DNA from: Ascarosepion bandense
Lineage: Eukaryota > Mollusca > Cephalopoda > Sepiida > Sepiidae
DNA: 64,000 nucleotides
Assembly (NCBI GenBank): GCA_037127315.1
Contig: JBBBDQ010001294.1
Location: 1,027,001-1,091,000 of the forward strand
Direction: 5' to 3'
The translations under genes were made by a program, and so were the position numbers. The notes beneath the pieces were generated by a model, which had not been told where the DNA came from, did no database searches, and saw nothing but the letters and a program-made list of their open reading frames with translations. This document shows positions 41,591 to 52,920 of this stretch, in pieces. Numbering within the stretch: position 1 is the stretch's first letter; the number at the start of each line of letters is the position of its first letter.

Positions 41591-42342
41591 TTTTTGTTTT
41601 TAATCTTAAAAACACATTTTTTTTACTATTCATTTGTAATTATTTTCTGGAATATTCTGTTTTTTTATACCCAAGACATTAAAAAGTTTTAGAATCTACT
41701 GTGTTGTGAAAATGAAGTCTACTGATTTAATTTTGAAAATTTATTGGCAGCAATGTTTTTAGACAAATGATACAGCTCAACTTAATTGCGTTAACATAGA
41801 CTGAGGCCGAGAGAACAAATTTAGCCTTCTGTTTAGTTCACAGTAATAACAAAAACTGAGACATTAATGTGCTCTATATGTTAACTTCTTCTATATATTT
41901 ATATATATATAACTGAGGTATTAATGTGTTCTATATATATAGAATGCATTTACACATCAGTTATATATATATATATATGTATATATATAGTCATCTGCAG
42001 ACAGATCTGTTTTGCTGTATCACAGCTCATCAGTACAGTTAGACTCCAATTGCTTTTTAACCCAGGATTGAAACCTGACTGAATTGGCATCAGTCGGCGA
42101 TTCTATCTCTGAGGTACTGGTGCTCGGTAGAAGAAGGCAGACTTTTTAGCATGTATATTATCATTATACATGCCCTATAGCTGAGAGTGTTCTAATTCAT
42201 TGCTGAATGAACGATGCGTATATGCTAGAATAGTTACTGTTTTTCAAAGTCTACCATTCTTCCAGAGTGCTCAATCAGGGTGTGAGAGCGTAAATAGTCA
42301 TGAAATAGTAATGACTAAAGCGTTCATGTATTCCATATACAG
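41591..42342. other. AT-rich, with TATATAACTGAGG-type motifs
   Basis: A recurrent phrase TATATAACTGAGGTATTAATGTG with (TA)n occurs near 41910. It recurs near 45690, 45820, 46690 and 47525. An open frame at 42200-42400 has no domain. Confidence 0.4.
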
Positions 42343-42551
42343 GGTACGATTGTCATCTAAATTACATAAAAATGAGAATAACACTGACATCTTGTTTTAA
42401 GAGATATATATACCAAAATTACAAAAAATATCTTTAAATACTAAAGTGTAAACTGATTCAATAAAATTACCATTGGATTTAACCACGGTCTCCAGACAAC
42501 TTCGGATTCCTTGTTTAAGTTAGTGAATGCTGCCATAATCCTTGCATTCAG

Positions 42552-43560
42552 TTTAGCTACATTCTGTAGGAGGTCTTGTTTTTTTTCTGTGTCTGCTCTC
42601 AGCACTGTATCATCTGCGTACCTTATGTTGTTTAAAATGTAGCCGCCAAAGACGAATCCTGACATAACATCCTGGGTCCTCAGAATTGTCTCGCTGTACA
42701 AGTTGAATAGATCCGGTGAAAAGACACATCCTTGTCTTATACCACTTTTTATCTTTGTATATCTGCTGAATTCATTACCTGTCTGTATGCAGGTGGTTTA
42801 CTGCCAGTAGAGATTCTTGATTATTCTTATGTCTTTCCCAAACATGTCGAAGCTGTTGAGCATCTTCATCAATTTCTTGTGGCGTATTTTTTCAAACGCC
42901 TTTGTATAATCGATAAAACATAAGTATAAGTCCTTCTTCATTTGTATTGCCCTTTCAGAAAGCATCAGTTTTGTAATGCGGCTCATTAAACTGATTGTTT
43001 GGTGGAGTTCACACTCGCTTGCACCTGGTTTCTTAGGCAGTGCTATAAAAATCAATTTGTTTAGGTTGTCTAGTATTTCACCACTATAATATATTTCATT
43101 TATTATCTCTGTAATTTTCTCTATGCTGAATTCTTCCAGGGCTATCAGCAGCTCTATTACTATCCTGTCTGTTTTGGCTGCTTTGTTTCTATTCAGTTTG
43201 GCTATTGCATCATCCACTTCAGACTTTAATATTTCTGGTTTGTCCTCATCTTTGTGTATTATCGGTTACACGCTCTTGTCACGGAAAAGATTTTTTATAT
43301 ATTCTTCCCATCACTGGAGTATTTCCTCTTTCTCCAATATGATCATTCTGTCCTTGGATTTTATACAACTTGTTAAGGAGCAGGTTTTTTGTCCTGTCAG
43401 TTCTCTTTTTTCTTTATGCATGTCTGCTTTATTAATCCTGCTCAATATCTCTACTTCTGCACATTTGTTGTTGAGCCATACTTTTTTAGCCTGTCTGCAT
43501 TTGCTCCTTATTTCTTTGTGTAGTTTCCTGTATTCCATTCCATGTCTTGGCATCATTTTC
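42552..43560 (-). pseudogene. LINE-A reverse transcriptase, inverted 5' part
   Basis: Minus strand, in order: EYRKLHKEIRSKCRQAKKVW (43480-43556 region), ILQWWEEYI-equivalent, KLNRNKAAKTDRIVIELL, LPKKPG, FIDYTKAFEKIRHKKLM (RT motif A, catalytic D), IRQGCVFSPDLFNLYS, and IRYADDTVL with YADD at 42609-42620. Motif order is correct, but there are frameshifts between 43217 and 43311 and near 42790-42700. About 40 residues are missing between LMSRITKL and LSERAIQ. It stops shortly after YADD. Confidence 0.9.
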
Positions 43561-43570
43561 TGTCTCTTTG

Positions 43571-43833
43571 CATCAGGAAAAGACAGCTAAAGTTCTTGGG
43601 ACATGCAATGAGAAAGGATTGCTTGGAGAGCCTGATACTAACAGGCCAGACAGAGAGATAAAGAGACAGGGGAAAGCAACAGATAACATATTTGAAGCAC
43701 CTGAGCAGGTGGATAACAGAACCGGGGGTTGCATAGTGTAACAAGAGAAAGCGTGCTAAGAGCTGCAAGTAATAGGGAGACATTGACAGCCATGATCACC
43801 TACATCCTGAAAGAACAAGGCACATAGAAGAAG
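43571..43833 (+). pseudogene. LINE-A 3' part in sense orientation
   Basis: Reads RKRQLKFLGHAMRK, then SLILTGQTER, and ends AGAACAAGGCACATAGAAGAAG, the LINE-A 3' terminus. Its orientation is opposite to the adjoining 5' part. It starts about 150 residues downstream of where the inverted part stops. Confidence 0.85.
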
Positions 43834-44413
43834 AAGTGAGTTTTTTTTTTCTCACTCATCTGCATCCACACACAATAATAAAGGAAGTTGCCATCTGCGG
43901 AGTTTGGTGGCAGATGGAAGGGGTGATGTAGAAATTGTTTGACAGCCATGAGTGTGTACTGCTTGTGGTTCATGCTGCAAAATCTTCCTGCCAGACATAT
44001 GGTCTTCCAGCAGCCACATTCTTGACCAAGGGCAGCACTACCTTCTCAAGGCACTTGATGTAACCCTCAATATTGAGTCTGAAAACTTGCGAGAAGATGA
44101 ATGGGGCATAACATTGCTATCACTATTGATCACTCAAAACACCATGTTATTGACTGGATATATCATACAATTTTTTCCAAATCCTCTCCATTATTTTCAG
44201 ATTGACATACAAAACCCTATAAAATGTTCATATTTGAGCTTCCAATATTGTAAATCGCCTAAAACACCGGAAGGTAGAAACCTTGGTTGCTTAATAACTT
44301 TTACAAATGAAAAATTTTCAAAAGTTCTACAATATTGAACACTTTTTAATATAACTGTGTACTGATCTGATTTAATTATGATGACCAAAATCTAAATTAT
44401 TATATATATATAT

Positions 44414-45060
44414 TGTTAAATATAAGAGACAATGAATGTCTATTATGTTTAATCGGGCAGTTCTAAACGTTGTATTTTAGCTTTAATTTCACTTGAAAAT
44501 AAAGACAAGAATTCTCCAACATTTCTCTGAAAAACATAAACATGTAGGTAATATCAGACAGATTTTGGTCAACAATATGGTGATCCTTACTCATACACAT
44601 AGTAAGAGGAACCTTCAGATATTGGAGGCCATGTACATTAAATCTAAACAACCAACACTCAATAAAATCACCTTTAAATCCAGGTATAACACGTTACATT
44701 GCATTTGAATACATTGTTTTGTTATCATTTCATGCTATCACGTGGTGTGACGTCATAGAAATGCATTGCAAATTTGAAAACTGCGTTTGTTATTTTTGGT
44801 AACTATCGGCATTGCCTAGCGGAGTTTTATGTCAACACAAAATAAAATCGTCGGTGATGGTGGATGTTATTGTATTACCATCTAAATAACCTCTCTGAAG
44901 ATGGCTCATATGAGCCAAAAGCTTAGAAGGAAATTAATAAAAAATTATCCAAATGTTCAAGAATTTTGTCTTTATTTTCAACTGAAATTAAAGCCAAAAT
45001 AAGATGTTTAGAACGGCTCATGATTAAACATAATAAACATTCATTGTCTTATATTTAACA
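44414..45060 (+). mobile_element. Penelope-like element remnant bounded by a 110-bp inverted repeat
   Basis: Outer arms 44414-44523 and 44951-45060 are inverted copies (TGTTAAATATAAGAGACAAT on the left). The plus frame at 44493-44708 reads HVGNIRQILVNNMVILTHTH, SKRNLQILEAMYIKSKQPTL and N. This matches the end of the GIY-YIG endonuclease region of Penelope-like elements, where an ...LEA.YIK...P.LN motif is typical. Terminal repeats in odd arrangements are common in that group. The assignment is from motif memory. Confidence 0.6.
44890..44930 (+). ncRNA. Hammerhead-like structured motif in the Penelope-like remnant
   Basis: CTGAAGA (44895-44901) fits the hammerhead CUGANGA core. It is followed by a perfect 6-bp hairpin (TGGCTC, ATAT loop, GAGCCA at 44902-44917), then AAA in place of GAAA. 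Then comes GCTT and AGAAGG, which can pair with CCTCT upstream. The palindromic AAGCTT would be a minimal stem III. The missing G of GAAA means this copy is probably inactive. Confidence 0.4.
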
Positions 45061-45099
45061 GTATATGTTTCAAAAATTATTTGCTGCCTCGATACACTA

Positions 45100-45239
45100 A
45101 ATATATATATGTATATATATATATTTTATGACAAAAAGGAAAAATTTACTTGTGATGCATTTTCATAAATTAGTCTGATGAAATCCTGAAGGAATTTGTG
45201 ATATAATTTCCTTAATTCTATTCTTTATATATATACTTC

Positions 45240-45291
<52 letters not shown>

Positions 45292-45313
45292 AGCGCACAC
45301 ACACACACACACA

Positions 45314-45350
<37 letters not shown>

Positions 45351-45498
45351 CTGCATATATATATATATATGTGAAATAAAAAATACTTGAGAAACAACAA
45401 AGTATGGATTTATTGTATGGTAGCCTACAAATCCATATTTTGTTGTTTCTCATTTATTTTTTATCTCACATTCTTAGAATTTATTTTCCATTTCCCTT

Positions 45499-45531
<33 letters not shown>

Positions 45532-45890
45532 CATATGCATTAAGACATTCTATGTGTTTATGTGTTCCTTTTAAACACGCACACATACACACACACAGAT
45601 ATATATGAGTCATTATTGTGTTCTATATGTTAATGTGTTCTCTCTCTCTCTTTCTCACTAAAGTGTTAATATGTTTCATGTATAACTGAAGTTTAATTAA
45701 TATATTCTATAAATATATAAATATATATACAAAATGTATAAATTAAACCTCAGTCAGACATTAAACATATTAACACTCAGTTAAATATATATATATATAT
45801 ATATATATGTAAAAGTAAACTGAGGTGTTAATATGTTTTATGTATAACTGAGATTTAATTGGTATATTCTCTATATATATACTAGCAGTA
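45100..45890. repeat. AT/AC microsatellite cluster
   Basis: (TA)n at 45098-45124, 45243-45277, 45316-45345, 45501-45530, 45787-45808 and others, plus (AC)n at 45278-45312. Tyr/Ile open frames here are artefacts. TATATAACTGAGG-type motifs are interspersed. Confidence 0.9.
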
Positions 45891-46547
45891 TAGCCCAGCA
45901 TTGCTCAGGTGTAATGAAAGCTTTAAAACTAATCCATGGTCCTGGAGCTCAGACTCTTTTGACGTTGGCATGAAAGACTAAAAAGCAATAATTGTTTCCA
46001 GCTAAAACAAAACCGTAGACTGAAAGAAAAATGAATGGATGTAATTCTTATTTTGATTTCCTGGTATTGATATCTTATATAAGTTTTTTTCATTGTAAAC
46101 TGAATTTTGAAGGATAAATAAGTCCTCTGAGTAAATGGTATCATGGCTGAGACTAAGAACTATAATTATACCTACTTAGAGCCAAACCTAAAGCAAAAAC
46201 TAAAATAAAAGAGCTGAAAAAAATACAGACATACAGGCAGATAAACAAACACACATACAAACATCTTGTCTTTTATATATATATTATCGATTTTCTGCAC
46301 TATTGTAAGAACTACAACCTTAAAACTTGTGAATATCATTTCTTATATCTTTGTCTATGAGTGTATGAAATTTGATTAAAATCGGACCACTCCTTCTATA
46401 ACCTGATTTTTTTTATTATCACTTTTTTGATATTTATCAGGGGTACCTTGACACAAAACCTAGCTAAAAACACTTGCAGATGCTTATAGTACAACTGTGT
46501 AAATTTTCAAGAAAATCGGTTCAGCCATTTCAGAGTCTATAGGTAAC

Positions 46548-46584
<37 letters not shown>

Positions 46585-46640
46585 GACAAAGTTCCATTTG
46601 TAAATAAGTTTAGATTAGATTTAGATTTAGATATATAAGT
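45888..46640 (+). repeat. Rep-R, longest copy
   Basis: Starts CTAGCAGTATAGCCCAGCA. It passes AACCGTAGACTGAAAG, TTTGATTAAAATCGGACC, GGTACCTTGACACAAAACC and GAAAATCGGTTCAGCC, then an (AC)n run at 46551-46580 and a GATTTAGATTTAGAT tail. The order is the same in the copy at 58280. No convincing coding frame. Confidence 0.75.
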
Positions 46641-46699
46641 ATATGTATAGAATATAATAATTAAACCTCAGTTATACATCAAACATATTATCACCTAAG

Positions 46700-46739
<40 letters not shown>

Positions 46740-47492
46740 AGATATTAAAATTAAATGAGTAAATTGGTATATAAAATTTTTTTATAATAAATAGATACTA
46801 GAAAGATGGGATAATCATAGCAGGAAGTAAATTAAAATAAAAAATAAAAATGTTATCTATAAAGTACAGGTCTTGAAAAAATTAGAATTAAATATGTAAA
46901 TTTACTCAAAAGCCCATTTAAGTTTGACTAAAAAAAATTTATTCATCTCTTTCCTGTTTTCTATGAGAAGAGGTCAAAACATGGAGAAAGCAGAAAGGAC
47001 ATTTTTGTTACAAGAATGGATACATCAAAGACAATAGGATAGAGAGAAGCAATAATAAGAAAGAGAAAAAGAAAAAAGAAAAAGAAAATTAAGTTAAAAG
47101 TAGGTTGACACTTTGACAGGGATGAAAAAAAAGAAAAAAGAAAGAAAAAGGTATGTATTCCCTAAAAGTAGAAACTATTGGCCAAATTCCAAACTGAATC
47201 TTTATTCTGATTAGTTAAAAGGAACACTCACATAAATTTTATATCTTCCCACATACATAAATAGCAAACCAATTACTTTTTGTATATAAATGTAAATCAC
47301 TTTCACAACCAACATCCAACATTGCCTGATGACAAGAAACATAAAAATTTCCGTGTCGCAATATACTTTTAATTCATAATTATATGATTATATTATGCTC
47401 TACAATATTTATTGTATTGAGCACTGTTTATAAAAAAAATAAATGCCAGGGAACTCAAAATCGTAAAACCTTGGGTCCTTTTTACCTAGATT

Positions 47493-47529
<37 letters not shown>

Positions 47530-47540
47530 CTGAGGCATTA
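46641..47540. other. AT-rich with (TA)n runs
   Basis: (TA)n at 46703-46734 and 47499-47528 and an A/G-rich stretch at 47040-47150. No gene recognised. Confidence 0.45.
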
Positions 47541-48535
47541 ATGTGTTTTACATGTGAAAGGTAAGAGAATCCTAGGAATTATTTGTATGCTGCACAGCAA
47601 ACAAACATCAATGAATTACTATTTCTGCAACAAAATTTAAAAAGAAAAAACTGCTACTCTAAAAGATTATATGTAAATGAGCATATTTTTACATTTAAAT
47701 GTATAAAGACTTTCTCAAATTAGTTATTGAAATAATAGTCGAGAATTGCTCGTCATGTATTTCATTAAATGGAGAAAAGTAACCCTTCCTTGTTATCTAA
47801 AAACAAAAGGTTAAGAGGATTTTGTGGAGCACTTATCAGAGAATTCATACAACTCTCTTCTTTCTTTAATCCAATTATGAATAAAGTCAACGATGGAATT
47901 ATTATGTTCGAATTAGCAAGGTTATTTCATTGTTTAAATACATCTGTTCTTTACTTTGTGTGGATATATGTGTCAGCATATGTAAATAATATGCAGGAAT
48001 GTATGCTTTTGATGATTTAATGCTTATGTGTAAATGTGTTAAACGATAAATCCACTGTGGTTTGCATGTTTGCTCTTATAAGCCAGCCAATTGGATTGAA
48101 TCAGTATGCAGGGGCAGTGAAAGATGAATATTTATGAAAGAAAAATTCTATGAAAGAATAAATAATATAGAAATGAAAAATGAACCAAAAACAAAAGAAT
48201 TAGAAAGAAAAATCTTAACCTGTTTTCTCCACTCGCTAACCCATTCTCCAAAAGCCTTAAGACTTTCAATCAGGAAATACAAAATGAAATGCACAACGGG
48301 GAATTATCAATTAATTAATTACTTAAAACTTTGTACTCTTCCTCAAATCACTCATTTCAATAATCACTTATTCCCTCTTCTTCGCTTAAAAACATTTCCT
48401 TTGCCTCTATTTCACTCTATCACCATCATCATTTCTTTTATTTTCTCCTCTTGTCGTTTGTCATCATTTTTGTTATTGTAATCTGAAAGAGAATTTTTTC
48501 TTCTTTGTCATCACCACCAGAAAAATTTCATTGAT
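47541..48535. other. Unassigned
   Basis: Open frames at 47769-48020 and 48134-48481 have no domain. A phrase around 48268-48330 (CAGGAAATACAA...GGGGAATTATCAATTAATTA) recurs near 57793, so at least that part is a dispersed repeat. Confidence 0.4.
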
Positions 48536-48886
48536 CTTCTTCTTCCCCAAAATTTATTCTTCACAAAAGCAATTCTCCTTCTCTTTCTTGTTGTTGTTGT
48601 TCTTCTTCACCAAGAGATTTTTCTTATTATTTTTCATAAGAGCATTTCTTCTTCTTCTTCTTCTTCTTCTTCCCTAAGAGCTTTTCTTCTTCACAAAGTG
48701 TATTTCTTCTTCTTCTTCTTTGTCTAGAGCTCCCCTTTATCTCCCCCAAGAGCATATCTTTTTCTTTCTATTCACCATTTATCGCTTCTTCTTCTTCTTC
48801 TTCTTCAAGAGCTCTTCTTCATCTTCCCAAAGGGTATTTTTCTTCTTCTTCATCAAGAGTATTACTTCTTCTTTTTATTCTTAATA

Positions 48887-48919
<33 letters not shown>

Positions 48920-49115
48920 CTTCTTCTTCTTCTTCTTCTTCTTCTTCTTTTTCTTCTTCAAGAATATTTCTTATTCTTATTATTCACATGACCATTTTTC
49001 TTCTTCTTCTTCTTCTTCTTCTTCTTCTTCTTCTTCTTCTTCACCAAGAGTATTTCTTCTTCACAAAGAGCTTTTCTTCTTCATTGAGTATATTTCTTCT
49101 TCTCCTTCATTATCA
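48536..49115 (+). repeat. (TTC)n-rich block
   Basis: Long uninterrupted (TTC)n at about 48886-48950 and 48998-49042, with shorter runs throughout. It includes the poly-leucine frame at 48988, a composition artefact. Confidence 0.95.
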
Positions 49116-49631
49116 CCCCAAGTATTTTCTTTATGTTCTCCACTTCTTCCTCACCCTAACCACCACAGTTTCTGAAAGCAGACGCATCATTTGGCATGAT
49201 CAGCAATTTGAAGAAGGCCAACATGTTCAAACCTTCAGTCACAATGACTTGCGGACTTTGTGCTAATACAACTATCAACAAGCCATCTCATCTACCCAAT
49301 TTCATTCATGATGCTTCAGGCAAACTGTGATATGATTTTCAGGCATTTTCCAAATATGATGTACACTAGGATCACCTCTCCAGGCTAACAAAAGTCACCT
49401 ACCTGATCGACATTGGTCAGATTCGAATCTATGACTAATGCTTAGAAAGTGAACATTTTAATCATTCAACTATGCATGATATTAAGGAATTGAATGATAT
49501 TAATTCAGAAAAATACATATCTCTTCTGCAAGAGGTATAATATTCACTAGTAACTAATTCAGAAAAGAAAACGCTCCATGCCTAACAGCAAAAATGGCAG
49601 GTCCCAAAGATATTAATCAGTTCTTATAACA
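49116..49631. other. Unassigned
   Basis: Mixed composition; no feature recognised. Confidence 0.35.
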
Positions 49632-49905
49632 GATGTGCATTGTGGTGCAATGAATATTGGCCCAAAATGAGAAATGGCAGAGCCAAGTTCAAATTCCAGT
49701 TGAACTTGTTTTATTCACTTAAGGCACAAATTTCCTTGAGAAAGATATTAATCCATCTATTCTCCCTCCAACTAGGGATTAAATAGTACAGAAAATAATA
49801 TCAACCTACTGCAGGAAAAACTTCTGCCTAGTCAGTCATGTCTCAAAAGAGGTATGAATGCCCCAGTGGGTATGACATATGGCCCTTAACTGAATGATCT
49901 GGATA
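49632..49905 (+). mobile_element. SINE-3
   Basis: Head GTGCATTGTGGTGCAATG, box B AAGTTCAAATTCC, and tail CTTAACTGAATGAT. Confidence 0.8.
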
Positions 49906-49909
49906 AAAA

Positions 49910-50075
49910 AAATTGAATAGCAGGACAGATTGGGTTCAATTACCTTGGTTCACAACCAGTCTGTTGCAGAAAGCAATGGCAAGCTACTGCAGGAAAATTT
50001 TCTCTCTCATCAGTTATGTCTCAAAAGAGACATGATTGCACAAGCATCTATTATGTAAACTGACTGACTTAAATA
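49910..50075 (+). mobile_element. SINE-3 3' fragment
   Basis: Body and tail only (AGCAGGACAGATTGGGTTC to GTAAACTGACTGAC). It abuts the preceding copy. Confidence 0.7.
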
Positions 50076-50139
50076 GCCTCATCAGATTTAAAACAATTTT
50101 CTGGCCAAACTAGACTTTTTTTTCTTTAAAGGCCACTGA

Positions 50140-50430
50140 TATGGCTATGCATTTATGTGTAATGGATATCGGCTTAAAACAAGAAATCGGCGAGCTGAGT
50201 TTAAATTTGTTTCATTTACTTAGACATATATACCCATTGTATCTCTTGTGCCTCCATCTATGGGTTGAATTGCAGGATAGTTTGGGTTCAATAGCCTGGG
50301 TTGGCAACCATTCTAATGTAGAAAGAAATGGAAACCTACTGCAGGAAAATCTTTTGCCTCATATGTCATGTCTCAAAAGAGACATAATCACCCAAGCATG
50401 TATCACATATGGCAATTAACTGACTGATAT
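50140..50430 (+). mobile_element. SINE-3
   Basis: Decayed head (ATGTGTAATGGATATCGG), body CTCCATCTATGGGTTGAA and tail GGCAATTAACTGACTGAT. Confidence 0.75.
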
Positions 50431-50554
50431 CATAACAGTCAAGATCTCTAATCTGAATCTTACTGATGACTATTTGTAGAAAAACTATGACATAAATCAT
50501 AGAGCAAGCACTGGGTTTTCTCCAGCTATGATGAATGACTGTATATGTAATGAG

Positions 50555-50775
50555 GCTCCTTACCTGGAAAGTCTAGTGGAAATTAAACTCATACCAGACC
50601 TTGATTTTCTAAGTGCAGCCTCAATGTGACACAAGGCCAGAAGTATGGGGCACTCAGTGAGGATCAGACTCATTACTCAACCATAATTGTTCTAACTAGG
50701 CAAGTTTGCTAACAATTAGACTACATCGAGAGGCCCAAATGATTTACTAAGTGTCATTTAGATGTGGCACAAGGC
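50555..50775 (-). mobile_element. SINE-2
   Basis: Reverse-complemented box B (GGATCAGACTC at about 50661) and head (GCTAACAATTAGACTACATCG). Opposite orientation to the 38.9 kb copy. Confidence 0.65.
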
Positions 50776-50779
50776 CAAA

Positions 50780-51295
50780 AGTATATATAATGATCCATCA
50801 CAATGATACTGGAAAAATGGTCAGTCCCCTGTACCCCTCCAGAAAGTGGCTGACTTCTACTATGCTAGATCTTTACAAGAGTCAAATCAGACAAACAACG
50901 GAGTGTTGCTACCATATCTGACCTAGTGTTGCCCAATTCAGATTTTCCATCTTCAACAGAGTTCAAAAGAATTTGTACGGCCTTGTGGGTGATGAATTGC
51001 TTTCCACCCTACAACCCTTTCGTACAGACAATATATTCCTAGCCTCTTGCTCCACTGTTTTCATAGCAGATGTTCAGGCAAACTGCAATCCTTGTTTTTA
51101 TCAGTGTAGACCTTTATAGCTATAATCCTACAGGGCATGTACATTTCATTAGTAAGAAAGAAGTTCTACTCAGACAAATTTTCTCCAGAACTGTTGCATT
51201 ATGGAATGAATGCTTTCACCAATCACTATGATATTAACCTTTTCAAGTTCAACTACCATATATACTACATATCCTCATAATATTTACTTTTTGCC
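50780..51295 (+). pseudogene. LINE C-terminal fragment, LINE-B-related
   Basis: Reads LYKSQIRQTTECCYHI, VQKNLYGLVGDELLSTLQP and, after shifts, ALWN-equivalent GCATTATGGAATGAATGC. This is the post-RT region of the CR1/Jockey type, from a lineage clearly diverged from LINE-B. Confidence 0.6.
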
Positions 51296-51327
51296 ACATC
51301 CTTTTTAAATCTGACAAAAACATCATT

Positions 51328-51485
51328 TAGTAACTCTCTAAACCTTTGGGCTTTGTATTGGGTGAACAACAGTAAAACAAAAAATGGAGGTAAGTGTCTA
51401 GAAAATAAAGAAAAAGAAAAAACTCATTTAGTAACCCTCTAACTTGTGGGCTTTGTATTGGGTGAACAATAGTATAACTGAGATG
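51328..51485 (+). repeat. Local direct duplication
   Basis: GGGCTTTGTATTGGGTGAAC occurs at 51348 and 51449, and part of the next segment (GGTGTCTAGAAA) recurs at about 51845 beyond the SINE-3. Confidence 0.75.
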
Positions 51486-51487
51486 TA

Positions 51488-51803
51488 TTGGGATGTGCGT
51501 TGTGGGGCAGTGGATATTGGCTCGGAAAGTAAAATTGGGGAGTTGAGTTCGAATTCCAGTTGAATTCCTTGCCTCCACTTACACACAAATACCTTTAGGA
51601 AAAGTATTAATCCGTCTCTTCCCTCCAGCTATGGGATAAATAACAGGACAGATTGAGTTCTATAGTGTTGACTGGCAACCAGTCTACCACAGAAAGCAAT
51701 GGCAACTGACTACGGGATAATCTTCTACCCAGTCAGTCAGTCATGTCTCTTTTGAGACATAATTGCCCAAGAGTGTATCATGTATGACTCTTAACTGATT
51801 GAT
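51488..51803 (+). mobile_element. SINE-3, best tRNA head
   Basis: Box A TGGGGCAGTGG (51503-51513) and box B GAGTTCGAATTCC (51545-51557), then the full body and tail (TCTTAACTGATTGAT). This is the clearest pol III promoter in the family here. Confidence 0.85.
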
Positions 51804-51934
51804 TTGGTGAACGATAGTAAACCAAAAAAAAAGAAAAACAGATGTAGGTGTCTAGAAATTTGAAGAAATAACATACCTCACCCAGTCATACTTGCTGAAG
51901 AATGAAGATCAGCAAACATGTACAATATGCCAAG

Positions 51935-52695
51935 CTGCCCTCCCCATGAACTAACTCACTTAGTACTTTTAAGACATAAATAGTACAAAGAAAGCAGTAC
52001 AAGAAAACTATTTGAAAATACTGAAACTGTCAACATAATGTCCTCTAATACTGTTGTCATATCTGGTCAGGCGCCCCTGCTGTTCATTTCAGTGTTCTCA
52101 ATAGGCTCCAAAGGAGAATCTGTCATGTGATAGGTCCCGACGTGGCAGCTTGACTCCAGCCACTTTCTCACTGGTGGAATGTGGCTTCCCTCCATCTCTT
52201 TTACAAATATTTTCATGGCTTCTGCACAGACAAACTTAAGTCACTGGTTCCCCCCACCACAGTAATTTACTCATGCAACCAGACTGGCAACAAGTTCCCA
52301 CCTATTTACAGTTAAATCAACCAAATGTAGCCAACAATTCTACTCCAGCAACTACTTTTCTCGCATTTCCTGCCTGTAGAACTCCCTTCTGTATACTTGT
52401 TTTGTTGACGGCTACAACCTCCAAGAATTTAAATGCAATATCAATTCCCAACTCTTATACACTTGACTCCAGTCCTTTCTACATCACCCCATATATCTTG
52501 TTCTTTTCCTTTCTCTCTACCTTTGCAACTGTCTTCACACCTGTGTTCCCACCCTTCTCTTGCCCATTCTCTGACACCCCCTGTAACTGGTTCATCGTTC
52601 TCTTCACTCTCCTCCTGCCTAAACTTTTACTCTCTTATGTAGCCCCCTGCACATCAGTGGTGGTGTTGCCTTGCTTGGGGTGAAACAATTAAAGA
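51935..52695 (+). pseudogene. LINE-B C-terminal ORF and 3' end
   Basis: Covers the CHIWSGAPA, LQRRICHVI-equivalent, YKYFHG, LTALRTPF and LNAISIPN parts (frame 52273-52683 is open). It runs to CCCCTGCACATCAGTGGTGG and GGGGTGAAACAATTAAAG, the 3' end in sense. A good reference for the LINE-B 3' end. Confidence 0.85.
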
Positions 52696-52753
52696 AAAAA
52701 TAAAGAAAAAATATGAATTGAAATCCAGAAAGATGATAGAATATGTAAAAAAC

Positions 52754-52920
52754 AACAAAGGAAGCATATCTCAGTCTAACATGTTTCACTTTTAATAAAG
52801 CTTCTTCAAAGATTGAGCTGTAAAGGAAACATTTTTACAAAGAAACAGTCACTTTGATCTCTAAAGAAACTTTAATAAAAGTGAAACATGTTAGATTGAG
52901 ATACATTTCCTACTTTGTTC
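52754..52920. repeat. Foldback element with ~58-bp arms
   Basis: Arms 52754-52812 and 52861-52920 are inverted copies centred on CTAACATGTTTCACTTTTA, with a 48-bp loop. It looks like a small foldback element or MITE; no target duplication was identified. Confidence 0.8.

Larger units (their letters stand above)
42343..44410 (-). mobile_element. Mariner-type element split by a LINE-A insertion
   Basis: The tail (42343-42550: CAGGGTACGATTGTC, ATTCAATAAAATTACCATTGG, CGGTCTCCAGACAACTTC) and the remainder (43838-44410: CAGCAGCCACATTCTTGACC, AGGCACTTGATG, GCTTCCAATATTG) match successive parts of 1-864 and are parted by about 1.29 kb of LINE-A. The coding traces are decayed. The far terminal repeat is blurred by the AT run at 44398. 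Confidence 0.8.

Noticed and set aside
44890..44930. A confirmed active hammerhead ribozyme
   Set aside because: The GAAA box lacks its G and the cleavage site is not certain, so it is reported only as hammerhead-like.
45218..45453. Tyr/Ile-rich frames
   Set aside because: Translations of TA and AC microsatellites.
48988..49266. Poly-leucine open frame
   Set aside because: Product of (TTC)n expansion read in one phase; no other coding sign.
51490..51575. Functional tRNA gene
   Set aside because: tRNA-like head only; it is joined to the SINE-3 body shared by many copies.
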